Part shown: piece by piece, positions 13,797 through 26,310 of the stretch | How positions within the stretch are numbered: position 1 is the first letter of the stretch | Layout of the letters: every line of letters begins with the position of its first letter | Assembly (NCBI GenBank): GCA_020152595.1 | Contig: JAIGNY010003269.1 | Location: 96,001-160,000 of the forward strand | Origin: Chiridota heheva | Lineage: Eukaryota; Echinodermata; Holothuroidea; Apodida; Chiridotidae | Reading direction: 5' to 3' | DNA length: 64,000 nt | Notes under the pieces: model-generated | The model's database searches: none | The model's input: only the letters and a program-made list of their open reading frames with translations | Told to the model about the DNA's origin: nothing | Program-made: the position numbers and the translations under genes

Positions 13797-14518
13797 TTTA
13801 GTATTTCTTGGAAGTGCATCCTTAAAAATACTTGTTTTATTTGAAGATGTAAAAGTTTTGTTTTTTCGTGCTTGCCTGGCGAAGTTTGCCCCCCAAAAGT
13901 ATTTACTTTGAAGTTTCAGGTGCTAGTGTTGTAACATTAGAACAGTAATATTGTTCAGATAATTACACTACAATGAATCCGAAAAGCACCAAATTAGTTT
14001 AATTTTTAATGATATTTGTTGAAAAGCTCTTGCATGTTTTATTATGTGATGCTATTACTGTTAAACCTCTGCCATATCAATCAGTGTATACCCCAAATTA
14101 CCATGCTAACTGGTTTAACCTTTCGATATACAACCTAACCTTATTGAAATGAAATAAATGAACCAATAATCTCCTCTCCAAATGTTCACCACATTGTATT
14201 TTTTGATATACTTTCTGCAGGGCTTAAAATACATTTTGTCATTTTAAAAGTTCCTTTTGTTTTATGTTTGTTTTGCTTTACTATAATTTTGAGTAGAAAT
14301 GTAGGTTCAATGCAAATTCTCCATCAATGGCAGAGGTCAGTGCAGAAGATACTGGGTTTGAATATTCCAATTTCCAAATGGTACTGTTGTATTGCCATTG
14401 TCCTTGAGCAGCTTTTGAGCAGTTCACTCAGCTGTATATTGGTTCCAGCTTGTAAGGATTCAACCAGCTAAACATATTGCTGAGGTTAGGTCATGAGATA
14501 ATGATTAAGCCCTGGATT

Positions 14519-15110
14519 GAGGCAGTGGCGTAGCGAGGCAGTGGCGTGGCGAGGCAGTGGCGTGGCGAGGCAGTGGCGTGGCGAGGCAGTGGCGTGGCGA
14601 GGCAGTGGCGTGGCGAGGCAGTGGCGTGGCGAGGCAGTGGCGTGGCGAGGCAGTGGCGTGGCGAGGCAGTGGCGTGGCGAGGCAGTGGCGTGGCGAGGCA
14701 GTGGCGTGGCGAGGCAGTGGCGTGGCGAGGCAGTGGCGTGGCGAGGCAGTGGCGTGGCGAGGCAGTGGCGTGGCGAGGCAGTGGCGTGGCGAGGCAGTGG
14801 CGTGGCGAGGCAGTGGCGTGGCGAGGCAGTGGCGTGGCGAGGCAGTGGCGTGGCGAGGCAGTGGCGTGGCGAGGCAGTGGCGTGGCGAGGCAGCGGCGAG
14901 GCAGTGGCGTGGCGGGGCAGTGGCGTGGCGGGGCAGTGGCGTGGCGGGGCAGTGGCGTGGCGGGGCAGTGGCGTGGCGGGGCAGTGGCGTGGCGGGGCAG
15001 TGGCGTGGCGGGGCAGTGGCGTGGCGGGGCAGTGGCGTGGCGGGCAGTGGCGTAGCCGGGTAGTGGCATGGCAGTGGCGTAGCGGGGCAGTGGCATAGCG
15101 AGGCAGTGGC
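14519..15110. repeat. 16-bp GC-rich minisatellite in two subfamilies
   Basis: The first part is roughly 23 near-perfect copies of GGCGAGGCAGTGGCGT (to about 14890). From about 14911 there are some nine copies of the variant GGCGGGGCAGTGGCGT. A unit shortened by 8 bp lies at the switch. The unit is not a multiple of three, so all frames stay open on both strands; the ORFs are artefacts. Confidence 0.95.
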
Positions 15111-15155
15111 AATGAACAATTACACTAATTCTACCATTTCATTTGAGTGGCAACA

Positions 15156-15277
15156 AGGGGGCAGGGCTCTGAAAGGGGGAAGGGCCTCTGAAAGGGGGTA
15201 GGGCCTCTGAAGGGGACAGGGCTACTAAAAGGGGGAAGGGCCTCTGAAAGGGGGAAGGGCCTCTGAATGGGGCAGGG
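15156..15277. repeat. Short ~20-bp purine-rich tandem repeat
   Basis: Five to six copies of a unit like AGGGCCTCTGAAAGGGGGA just after the 16-bp array, ending near CCCGGCTACGTCCTGG. Degenerate. Confidence 0.75.
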
Positions 15278-15844
15278 TGCAAGCCCTCTGCCCGGCTACG
15301 TCCTGGAATGAGGGCAAATCTTTGGTTCCAAATCATTCCTTGGATTTTGTTTTCGACTACAGTAACTAAACTTTAGTCGAGGATAAGGCAACCCCTAAAT
15401 CGACTTTATGGCAATTTTAACTCCTGGGTTCAGTCCAGAGTACATGGGTAATCTTGAAATGTCTTGCTTTATTTAAGTTTGTGTTGTCCTCAAACAAAAT
15501 CAGGCTTGTACACCTTTGATCCTCCAAAGGAATTCAATAATTGTACAAAACCATCAAGCCGGTGTGAGTTGGCTTATCCAGGCCTGAGGTGCGACTTGAT
15601 TCCATCATCCTCCCTGCATTCATATGTGCTTATTACCTTTGACAAATACTGTATAAAGGAAAAGAACATCGGTGACATGCCCTTCAAGGAAATATATATT
15701 TTACACAGCAAATGAAGTTCATCAACTTGGAAGAACATTTCAGACAAAATTACTGATCAGTTGTCATATTGTATTTGTTTGTACACAACCCTCCCTTACG
15801 GAACTCCATAAGACTCCTATATGAAGCATAGCGCTAAGCTATAG

Positions 15845-16194
15845 CCTGCATAGCAGATGCCAGTCTCCTGCGACCGGGACGGAAGTGAATGAACACCGGG
15901 TTATTACCCTACTCTTTTCGAGAAGTGTTCAGAGAAGCAAGTAGGGTGTGACTGTCCTACCATCGGGACCGGCGGTTTAACGTCCTCTCCGAAGGACGGC
16001 GAGCACCATACAATCATTGCCACTTTTTCAACAGCTGAATGAGGAGCAGGAGCTGCAAATGATGTACTTGTGCTTTGATGATCGGGCGTATCTGTCTGCA
16101 TAGCTGTGGAAAAACTGGTCAGACTTGTCCAAAGCTTGAAGGCGGGAAGCTCCAGCATCTTAGTCGTGTGCTCTACCAACTGAGCTACCTGACT
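15845..16194 (-). mobile_element. tRNA-derived SINE with conserved core-like segment
   Basis: On the minus strand the head reads GGTAGCTCAGTTGGTAGAGC, a strong tRNA A-box region, at about 16169-16188. No good B box was found. A central block near 15964-16007 reads CCTTCGGAGAGGACGTTAAA then CCGCCGGTCCCG. This resembles one of the deeply conserved SINE central domains reported in metazoans (I think the Nin type, from memory). The ends are approximate. The ORFs across it are repeat-derived. Confidence 0.55.
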
Positions 16195-16439
16195 TCTAAT
16201 TGTTGTTATGCAAATCTCAAAATTAATATGAACAAAACACTATTTATCTTAGTAATCTCACCACATCCTCACTACTTTAAGAAATATATAAACAAGTATT
16301 TTAATTGTTATGCTAATTTAAATTAACACAGAACTCACAATACTAATCTACAAGGTCTAATGCCTTAAATACCTGCCCGGCAAGATTTGTGAATGTACAT
16401 GTAGAGTATTTATTACTAAGTAATGAGCAAGGTCTAACA

Positions 16440-16965
16440 TGCAAATAACCTGCTTAATATACCAACACCACACGGCCCTACGCAAGAGGTATCAGAGATA
16501 CATATGCATATAGGCTAATAAGTATGCTTTCCCCCTTCATCATGCTAATCTGTACATTACCAACTTCATCTAACCTTGAGGAAAGTTACGTGAATGTAAA
16601 CATTTTTAACTGGCTTACTGTATGTTGTGATCTCGGATTAAACATTTCACAAGAAAGTATATTGTTATGCAAATAATTCAATTAAATGTGCACATACCTC
16701 ACCATTAAGTGTGAACAATGCTCTTCACACATATATATATATATATATATCATTTGTGTTAGCAAAATCCCACCCAACCCACCTTAATTTAAGAGATATC
16801 ATAGACACAAATGTTCATTGATATGTAAATAAGCTAATTAGTATACATACACAACCCCAAGCATGCTCCTCTGAACAGTACTAATGTCTTTTACCCATGT
16901 GCCAAGTTACATAAATGTACACTATTCTTAACTTATGTTATGAGCTCAGTTAAAACATTTGTAGA
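16440..16965. repeat. Degenerate ~320-bp direct duplication
   Basis: Blocks AGAGATACATATGC, GGCTAATAAGTATG, GCATGCT/TCATGCT, AAGTTACGTGAATGTA, TTAACTGG/TTAACTTA and TAAAACATTT occur in order twice. A short TA run lies between them. Confidence 0.5.
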
Positions 16966-19900
16966 TGCGATGATGACCACGACATGAAAAACTTTTCAAC
17001 TTTGACACAACTTTTCAATTTTGACACAACTTTTAAACTTTTTCTGAGCTACGCACTCTTGCGATATACAGTTCCACTGAGAATATTCAACAGCTAAATA
17101 TGAAACTAAAATGAGACTTTTGCCATAGTTCGATCAATAAATATAGTTGGAACATGGTCCACCACTATTTCTAGTATGCAAATAACACAATCTGAGTTCC
17201 TCAGGTCTTCTAAACCTTGTCATTTGCCGCTGCAGGGCTTCTTGGCGTGAGGGTTTCTGCACAGTGCTTGTCAAAGGTAGTGGTGGTAAAGATAACGTGC
17301 TTGTCTGCTGCTTCAGGACTTGTCTCCTGTCCCAACGGCGTTGGTTACTTCACTGAGAAGCTCATCTACATATGCTGTAAATAAATAAAAGTACCTTTAT
17401 GATCAATAAATGGAAAAAGACAAATATGATCTACAGGCAAAGTCAAAGGTAATTTAGGAGGTTACATTGAATAAGTTGAAGCAGCATTGACACTACGGTT
17501 AAAAATTGGGCGGGCAAATTTCCCCCTTGTGTAATTTTTGGGGGGAATTTGAAAAAAAGGGGGATTTCTTTTTGGAGATATACCAATAAAGGCCTAAGGA
17601 TACCACCGGAAATGCCAAACTATGGCTGTAAAATGCCAAAATCTCAGGAATCAGTAGACAAATTTGCATGCAAATTTTGTGATGTATTACAGTAAGGATG
17701 CCACACTGAAAAATGAAGTTTAAAGGAAGAAGTTTTAAGTAATATACCATGAAAGAACACAATGAAAGAAACACAAAACACCAAGAATCATCAAAATCGG
17801 TCAAAGGGAATCCCAAGATATGACTAAATGAAGTGCTTTTGTTTTAGTCACTTATTTGAAGCGTTTCCATGGCAACGGAAATGCAAGATATTGACAATTT
17901 GTAAGAGTACCACACTTAATAAGCATTATGTAAGTCAATAAAACTTGATTTATTATGAAGTATGAGCCACATGCTTTCCAAACAAATGAAAATCAAGCCT
18001 AAAAGGTTATTAATCAATGTTTTTGGGACCTCAAACATTGTTCCATTTAAATCTAAAACACCTAAACGGTCATTCCAATTTGCAATAATTAGAAGTGTGA
18101 AATCTCTATGTTCAATAATCCATAACTTTTCAGTCTTGCAAGGTATGGACTTCAAACTTGTGGAGGTTATAGATACTTGCCCATAGAATATGAATATGGG
18201 CATTTACAGCACAAAACAATTTCATTCAGTTAATTATTAATTAACAAAATTGATGATTTCTTAACTTGAGCATAATATCGAATATAGACAGAAAGTCATG
18301 CAATTATTCAAAATATGCTTTTATGAGATCTAAGTACCATGTAATTAATTTATTTTATTTTCTATTGCCCCTGTGATGCTAGAAAGCAGTTTAATTACTT
18401 TTAATTATTGTTAATTACTGTTATTTAGTACATTATATATATACTATACACATGAACACATATATACATGTACACATAACACACACATTATATATACACA
18501 TATACTCTATGAGCAGTGATGAACATGCATTTTTATGAAATAAAGTGTTAGCACAAGCTGATATCCTCAGTTTACACTTGTGACCATTAGTTCAGCTGCA
18601 TATGGACCTTTTGAAAGGCCCTATCCAGTCTTGCCACGAGGAGGCTGATCACATGAGACCATTACTCATTTGCTCTAATATGTTCTGCAAATTGTTTTCT
18701 TTCCATTTTCTAAAGTTTTCTTAACAAACAATACATACCGTTTTGACAATAAGGACAAGTATTAATACAAAAACATGTTTAACCCCAAGATCTAAAGACA
18801 AACTTCAACCCCCACCCTTAAATCCAGAACCATTCCCGTATTGATTTTGAAAACACCAACCTCCCATTTCCCCCCAGCCGCAACACAAATTAAAACATCT
18901 TCCTTCTCCAACCCAGCACTTTCACAATAGGGGCCAAGACTTCCCCCTTTTCTGGGGTAGTAGACATACTGCAGGGGGACCAGGGCCTAAGGTTGACCTT
19001 TGTAATGTTTAAAAATTACACATAAAATATAACGACAAATTAATTTACAATTTGGGCATATGAATTTACTGAAAAAAATGATCTAGCACCAGGGCCTAAT
19101 TTATGCTTAGTAATTTAAAAAATGATTCAAGTGATTATTAATTACACCTAACAAAGTGCACTAGGTGTGATACTAAATTTGAACTTGTAAAAATGTGTAC
19201 AAATTAAGCCATAAGCAAAGCTAGGGTAGCCTAACGTAGTAGGCGATTGCTTCGTAACATTAGGCTAGGCTATTATTGTACTCTGTTTATGTTATGGCCT
19301 ACACAGTGACTTAAGCCTGGCCGTTCTACAAAAATATAATTTAGAAACACTTTGTTAATGAAATTCCATTACTAAGTGAATCCATCAAATTTTAAAATAT
19401 ATTGCATTACCCGTTTTATTCACATAATAACAAACATGTATACTAGTTCCACTATTTATAGAAAGACATTTTGTTCATACCCACCAACTTTGACATCAAT
19501 TTGCGATCTGGAACCAATGAGACCAATCTAAGTTATACATATTTGGAAAGCTGAGAAAATGTACTTCTTAGTTCTATATGCCCGATTTGAAATCTTTTTC
19601 TTTTAAAAAATGATAAAAACCTTAATTTTCATTTATTATTTAAAAATTTATCGCAATTGAGTTTTATCTTGGGCATATATCATTTTAAAGCTTAAAATTT
19701 CATTTTTACTTGAGAATTGCTTTTGCATTTCTTCACTTTGGATTAGTAACAAAACCTCTTTTAATAATAGGGTTTTCCCGTTTATCGTGACACACACTAT
19801 TGCATAGCAAACTGGTCAACAGATCAGCGAGACGACCGGAAAGTAGCGTTACAAAATCGGCCGATATTTCATTCAATCGAACACATAACACACCATCGTT

Positions 19901-20462
19901 ACTCAATTTTGATACATTAACATCATTTTTGTAATGTGAGTGGATTATTTTGTGTTCAATTGCTACTTTTATTGAAAATAATGACTTAAATGTTCGTTTT
20001 TTCGAGTTGACTATTGTTAAAATTTCATTAGGCCAAAATAGAGGGCGCGGATTCTGAAACAAATTATTGATGAAATTTGGTATACAGTGGCAACGCTAAT
20101 TACAGGGCGACCTTGGTATATATTTTCTTATGTAAATAACTTCCCGGTCATACATCATAAATTTAGCATAAATTAGATATTGATTAAACATTAATCAAGT
20201 CAAAAGCTAACAGTGCTAATTTCAAAATCCACAACAGATCTTATCAGATTTTAATGCTTTTTCAGACAACCACAAAAAAAAGAAAAAAAAAAAGATTTTA
20301 CTAAGCTCTCCCTACACCACAAAAAACGCAAATAATAAATTCACTAAATTAATATGAGCTTACTGTAAGTAGGTTCCACCAATCAACAGAAATGCCGGGT
20401 CGACTAACGTCAGGTCCACTGGTTGGAGTAGCATAACAAGTTAGGTTAGCAGTAGCACTTGC
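16966..20462. other. No gene recognised; sparse ORFs
   Basis: The minus-strand frames at 17816-17499 (105 codons, hydrophobic) and 20062-19733 (109 codons) have no recognisable domain and lie in AT-rich DNA. A TA/CA microsatellite lies at about 18435-18505. Confidence 0.4.
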
Positions 20463-20670
20463 CATGGCTGACGTTGAACTTGAGGGTACATCTTTAAGAC
20501 TAATTCAGTAATTGTTTCCTTCTTGATAGTAAGAAACTTTCCCGGATTGATGCTCCTAATTTCTTTGCCAGAAACACTCCCCAAGCCGAACTGTTGCGAA
20601 GCCTTGCAGCAGATTCAAAAGCGATCTTCAGTGAAGTGATCGCTACAAATTACACTGTGTTGTGTAGGCC
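20463..20670 (+). other. Possible coding remnant, unidentified
   Basis: ATGGCTGACGTTGAACTTGA at 20465 has a good start context, but the frame stops after 15 codons. After a TTGATAG acceptor-like site, a frame RIDAPNFFARNTPQAELL and onward runs about 42 codons to a stop near 20672. The opposite strand is also open, so the sense is unclear. I recognise no family. Confidence 0.2.
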
Positions 20671-20934
20671 CTAGGCTTAGGCCTAGCCTAGGCCTTTTTA
20701 AGTTCTAAAATCTGCACGGGTATCTGGTATTGTTTACAAATGCTATTGCTATCCACACTTTTTTCGTCCATTGGAAATTTATGGATGCTAATTCCTTTCC
20801 GAGAAACATTAATACACCCGCCTACAATATATCAGTAGGCCCTACGGCATTTTCGAGAAAAATCTCGAAGAAATCGTGTTGTTTTTGATCAAAGATTCAG
20901 TCTGGACTTAGCGTTAGCGTAGGTTTTACACTGA

Positions 20935-21175
20935 CTAAAGCAAGGCGATAGTATGGGTCATGTGACATGTCTGCCTGAAGTTTCGTCATTCGGTCACGTG
21001 ACCTCTAGACCTATTTTTCATAATCAATTTTAAGGAGGGAATTTTAAACGTCGATTTTACGCTTTCGAGATCTCTTGTCACACACAAAAATGTTCATTTC
21101 GAGAAGTAATATACCTAAGCTTACCAAAGAGAGCAATTTGTTTGACCATGTCATGTCCTCTTTAAAATAATCTTT
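20935..21175 (-). repeat. Inverted second copy of the TTAAAGAGG...GTCACGTGAC block
   Basis: Reads TTAAAGAGGACATGACATGG, then GGTCACGTGACC and AACTTCAGGC on the minus strand, in the same order as at 11597. No P2X7-like exon was found downstream of this copy. Confidence 0.5.
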
Positions 21176-21603
21176 ACAAGATTCCATTTTATTACTATCC
21201 TGACATATCCAAAAAAAATTAAGCCACAAAATTGAAGGACAAAATATGATAAGAATACATAAGAATATGAGGAATCTGAGGCTGTGATGTCACAACTAGT
21301 CTGATTTCAGTGGTTTCTACACAAATGATACCAAACTTCAAACTTCATCTCTTTAATGGAATAAGATTTTTGAACGCTTTCTTCAGCATTTGTTTCTTTT
21401 GAAGTCTTCTTTGATATTATAGACCCCTGAACTAATTCTTTATAAGTTTGTTATGTTATCACTCAGGAGCTTATGAAGGATGCTATTTCATGCATTACAT
21501 TATCCACACAAATATGTCAATGAGAATTGTATTGGGACATCGGAGCAACTCTAAAAAGGTATTGAAGGGAAGAATGATATTTAAAGATTAATGTTGAATT
21601 GGT

Positions 21604-21733
21604 GTATTTATATGCTTATTTAATGCATGAGGCAAAGGACTTTGGCCTGAGTAGAATGACCCGGCTTTAGAAGGGTCATTTGCGAGTGCATAATCCTTTG
21701 AACAGACCGTGCTTTAAATACGCATATAAATAC
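21604..21733. repeat. 130-bp hairpin-forming inverted repeat
   Basis: Outer arms GTATTTATATGC (21604-21615) and GCATATAAATAC (21722-21733) pair perfectly. Inner arms AATGACCC and GGGTCATT pair around GGCTTTAGAA, and partial pairing lies between (CAAAGGA/TCCTTTG). Long enough for a precursor-like RNA hairpin, or a small MITE. Confidence 0.6.
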
Positions 21734-22430
21734 GATGCCAAAAATATTAATCTCTTTACTAAAACTTCTGTGTTAGATTGTTTGAAATGCATAAAAACAA
21801 TCAAAATGAATGAAAAACGAGAAAGGTTTAGGTACATTTTTTCACTTTGTTAAGAAATTCACCTGTTGTAAAAAATTGACTAAACCAACTACTCAAATTT
21901 GTGTATTACAGGATTTTAATGCACGGGTCATAACAATGCGACTACTCCATAGACATTTTATAAACATGATTAATCATGGGAAGTAGTTACATATTCTTAA
22001 TGTCTTTCTTTTAAGGAACCACTGTATTATATTCTGTTAATCATTATTAGACTATTGTATCAGATGTACTGTAGTTCAGCTGTTCAAATGGCTTAGAAAG
22101 ACCAGGAAATTGAGTCATTTAAAAGATTAACAGGTCCTCTTAAAAAGGATAATGACTTGTACCCAAGTAAAGTGAGGCACTTCAAAGTATACCTAATTAG
22201 TTGAAAATATGCCAGATTGTTTGACTCTGACCTTCATGAACGTTAACATCTTTCAAAGCTTTGTAGAGTTGGCACAAGGGCCCCTTGCTCCAACACTTTG
22301 AGGGGCCCTCCCTCCCTATACTTTAGCATCCCTGGGCCCTCTCCAGCTAATTAGTATTTGATGGCACCAAAGAACAGAGCCCCTTTAGCATTCCAGTCTG
22401 ACTCCAGCTTAAACAGTAAAACATACATAG

Positions 22431-22563
22431 GCCATTCTCTGGCTCAGGTCACACATGCAACATAACAAGAGAATGGCCCAGTGGGATCTCCCAGGGATCC
22501 ACTGGGGCCATTCTCTTGCTGGTCACACACGTAGCGTAACGTAACGCAAAAGAGAATGACTCA
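22431..22563. repeat. Alternating inverted repeats around AAGAGAATGGCC
   Basis: The strongest hairpin is 22466-22518: CAAGAGAATGGCCCAGTGG against CCACTGGGGCCATTCTCTTG, with one bulge and a short loop. Outside it GGTCACACATGCAACATAAC and GGTCACACACGTAGCGTAAC repeat the same layout on both sides. Confidence 0.7.
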
Positions 22564-23963
22564 TATACATTTTTGTACGGTCTATTAGATCCAAAGGGAC
22601 CAATTGGGCACTTTACTCAAAGAAGAGTTGTGCCATGCATGTACCCTCAAACACACACCTGCTTATTCGCACACCTAATTGAGAATTCCCTGCCAACACA
22701 CCTCCCTGCCAAAACTCATCCTTTAAGTAGTCAGCTGCATGATAAAGTATAAGAGACAAACTTGACCGGCTCCTTCACAGCAAAAGATTTTTGAAGACAT
22801 TCGTCATTTTGATCTAGCTCTAGCTCCACTACTGGTCAAGATGCTTGACAACTATAAACTTATCCTTTATGCTACAGAGAGCTCTGAGAGAGATATATCA
22901 CCTGGAGGTCAAGTGCGCCAAATAAATATATCCCTAAGGTCCCCCAAGTGACCTTCATTATCAGATACTGCCATGGGGTCCTTCATCATTCACATATGTC
23001 AGTATCTCCTTCCTAAGAGCTCTCCAGTTCAAAAGGAACTAATATACAATTTATTGATTTCAGGAAGACAAGGTAGTTCATTAACTGCAGGGTCAAAATG
23101 TTGATGCTAATCTTGCATCATTTGGTCACAAAGTCAAAACATGCAGGTACAATCTATTCTATGCTCATGGTGAGAACAACAGGAGGCTATGCAAATTTCC
23201 ATATATCAATGAAATTAAGAAAATTCACAGTTATATTTAGATTGATGTACAAACCTTATAGTTGCCCTTCAGGATCATGGCTGTGGTCAAATGTAAGTAC
23301 ATGGACGTGCATTTCATTTACTTTTGACTTTGTTTCCTCACAAACTTTTTTCATCATATTTACAAAACATACATCTTTATCATTTACAAACAAAATTCAT
23401 GAATATAATTCCACAGAAATAGACAAATATGAATCATAATAGCAAGTTTACAAAATACTCTGAAAAGCTTAATAGAGTAACACCTACCTAGTATCTAGAA
23501 AAATATCACAACTGAGAAAGGTCACAAAATGTAGACATTACTCATCCTGCTCCCTTTTCTTGCACCCTTACCATTCCTTTCCCCACAATTTCCATATTCC
23601 CCTCCAATTCCTTCCCCCCTCCATTCCATCACCTCTCCTCCTACTGTCACCAGCCAAATCTAGCCAAATCACACTTAATTAAAGCTGGTGTAAAGATATT
23701 CGTAAGAACTGTATGTGCTTTTTAAATGGCAATGAATTACAAACATTGATGGATTAATTTCAAAAGCTTCTTGGCGCAAAGGTACTACAACAGAGTTGTA
23801 GGGCCCATTTTTGTTGGTGTAGAAAGACAGCAAAGTTTCACTTCACAAATCTTAGGGTGGAGGGGGGGGGCACTAGCTCACCCTTAACCCTGGCTACATG
23901 CTACTATCACCTTTGTTCCACAATTAAATGTGGAAGTTGAATAAATCATCTGTAAATTGGTCC
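22564..23963. other. No gene recognised
   Basis: A 113-codon plus-strand frame at 23098-23439 has no recognised domain. The rest is AT-rich, with a short G-run near 23862. Confidence 0.4.
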
Positions 23964-24130
23964 AAAAATAAAATCTGTTATGGATTAAAATCTGTAATGG
24001 AATTAAAATCTATAATGGGATAAACTCTGTAATGAGATTGAAATCTGTAATGTGATTAAAATCCATAGTGGAATCAAAATCTGCAATGGAATTAGAATCT
24101 GCAATGGAATTAAAATCTGTAATGGAATTA
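23964..24130. repeat. Degenerate 18-bp tandem repeat
   Basis: About nine units of the type ATTAAAATCTGTAATGGA with point changes. Confidence 0.8.
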
Positions 24131-24443
24131 TGGGTGTGGGCCAGGAAAGGGGAGCTTAGGGAGCTACATCATCATCACCTTATTGTTCATATGAAAAGTG
24201 TCTTGCAGCAACATCTACTTGTGTGATGATGCAAGGAACACGGGATCAAATCTGAATCTCCAACAATACAACTGTATTATACTATAGAGTAGTTAATTGG
24301 TTAGAGATGATCTTCTTCTTGCAGGAGAGTATTTTGAAGTCCATGGATTTAGAGGTCCTGAGGATCACAATCCAAGATGGTCATAAAGTTGGTTATGTGA
24401 AAATTTCACACAATCCATTTTAGCTCACCAGAACACTTCACTA

Positions 24444-26280
24444 TCTATTCCCAAACCCACCCTCCCTAACCACACCCTCCCCAACCACACCCTCCCCTAA
24501 CCCCATCACCTCACCTAACCCTATCACCTCCCCTAACCCCATCACCTCCCCTAACCCCATCACCTCCCCTAACCCCATTATCTCCCCTAACCCCATCACC
24601 TCCCCTGACCCCATCACCTCCCCTAATCCCATCACCTCCCCTAACCCCATCATTTCCCCTAACCCCATCACGTCCCTAACCCCATCACCTCCCTTACACC
24701 TTCCTTAACCCCATCACCTCCCTAACCCCATCACGTCCCTAGCCCCATCACCTCCCTAACAACATCACCTCCTAACAACATCACCTCCCTAACAACATCA
24801 CCTCCCTTACCCCATCACCTCCCTAACCCCATCACCTCCCTAAACCCATCACCTCCCTAACCCCATCACAAACCTAACAACATCACCTCCCTCACCCCAT
24901 CACCTCCCTAACCCCATCACCTCCCTTACCCCATCACCTCCCCTAGCCCCATCACCTTCCTAACCCATCACCTCCTAACCCCATCACCTCCCTAACCCCA
25001 TCACCTCCCTAACAACATCACCTCCCTCACCCCATCACCTCCCTAACAACATCACGTCCCTAACAACATCACCTCCCTCACCCCATCACCTCTCTAACCC
25101 CATCACCTCCCTAAGCCCATCACCTCCCTAATCCCATCACCTTTTTAACCCCATCACCTCCCTAACCCCATCACCTCCCTTACCCCATCACCTCCCTAAC
25201 CCCATCACCTCCCTAACCCCATCACCTCCCTAACCCCATCACCTCCCTTACAACATCACCTCCCTCACCTCCCTAACCCCATCACCTCCCTTACAACAAC
25301 CTCAGCCCCATCACCTCCCTAACCCCATCACCTCCCTAACCCCATCACCTCCCTAACCCCCACCTCCCTAACCCCATCACGTCCCCTAACGACATCACCT
25401 CCATCACCCCATCACCTCCCCTAACCCCATCACCTCCCTAACCCCATCACCTCCCTAACAACATCACCTCCCTAACAACATCACCTCCCTAACAACATCA
25501 CGTCCCTAACGACATCACGTCCCTAACGACATCACCTCCCTCACCCCATCACCTCCCTAACCCCATCACCTCCCTAAGCCCATCACCTCCCTAATCCCAT
25601 CACCTCCCTGACCCCATCACCTCCCTAACCCCATCACCTCCCTTACCCCATCACCTCCCTAACCCCATCACCTCCCTAACCCCATCACCTCCCTAACCCC
25701 ATCACCTCCCTAACCCCATCACCTCCCTAACCCCATCACCTCCCTTACAACATCACCTCCCTCACCCCATCACCTCCCTAACCCCATCACCTCCCTTACC
25801 CCATCACCTCCCCTAGCCCCATCACCTCCCTAACAACATCACCTCCCTAACCCCATCACGTCCCTAACGACATCACCTCCCTCACCCCATCACCTCCCTA
25901 ACCCCATCACCTTCCTAAGCCCATCACCTCCCTAATCCCATCACCTCCCTGACCCCATCACCTCCCTAACCCCATCACCTCCCTAATAACATCACCTCCC
26001 TAATAACATCACCTCCCCTAACCCTATCACCTCCCTAACCCTATCACCTCCCTCACCTCATCACCTCCCTAACCCTATCACCTCCCTAACCCTATCACCT
26101 CCCTCACCCCACCACCTCCCTAACCCCATCACCTCCCTAACCCCATCACCTCCCTAACCCCATCACCTCCCTAACCCCATCACCTCTCTAACCCCATCAC
26201 CTCCCTAACCCCATCACCTCCCTAACCCCATCACCTCCCTAACCCAATCACCTCCCTAATCCCATCACCTAACCCCATCC
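24444..26280. repeat. 17-bp minisatellite CCTCCCTAACCCCATCA
   Basis: About 1.8 kb, near 100 units, with recurring variants (CTAACAACATCA, CTAACGACATCA, CTTACC, CTAAGCC). Variant blocks recur in order, which suggests segmental duplication inside the array. Every unit contains CCCTAACCC, the reverse complement of the TTAGGG telomere motif with extra bases. The minus-strand open frame (MGLGEV repeats) is not a gene. Confidence 0.93.
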
Positions 26281-26310
26281 TCCCTAACACCATTCTCCCT
26301 AACCCATCCT

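Noticed and set aside
14486-15119. Six overlapping ORFs of about 170-208 codons
   Set aside because: A 16-bp repeat without stop words is open in all frames; not a gene.
15904-16179. 91-codon minus-strand ORF
   Set aside because: It lies entirely in the SINE with tRNA-like head and core-like domain.
16150-16194. A true tRNA gene
   Set aside because: The A-box half is good, but no matching anticodon stem, T arm with B box or acceptor stem follows; best read as a SINE head.
24441-24671. Minus-strand ORF encoding MGLGEV repeats
   Set aside because: A short in-phase stretch of the 17/18-bp minisatellite.
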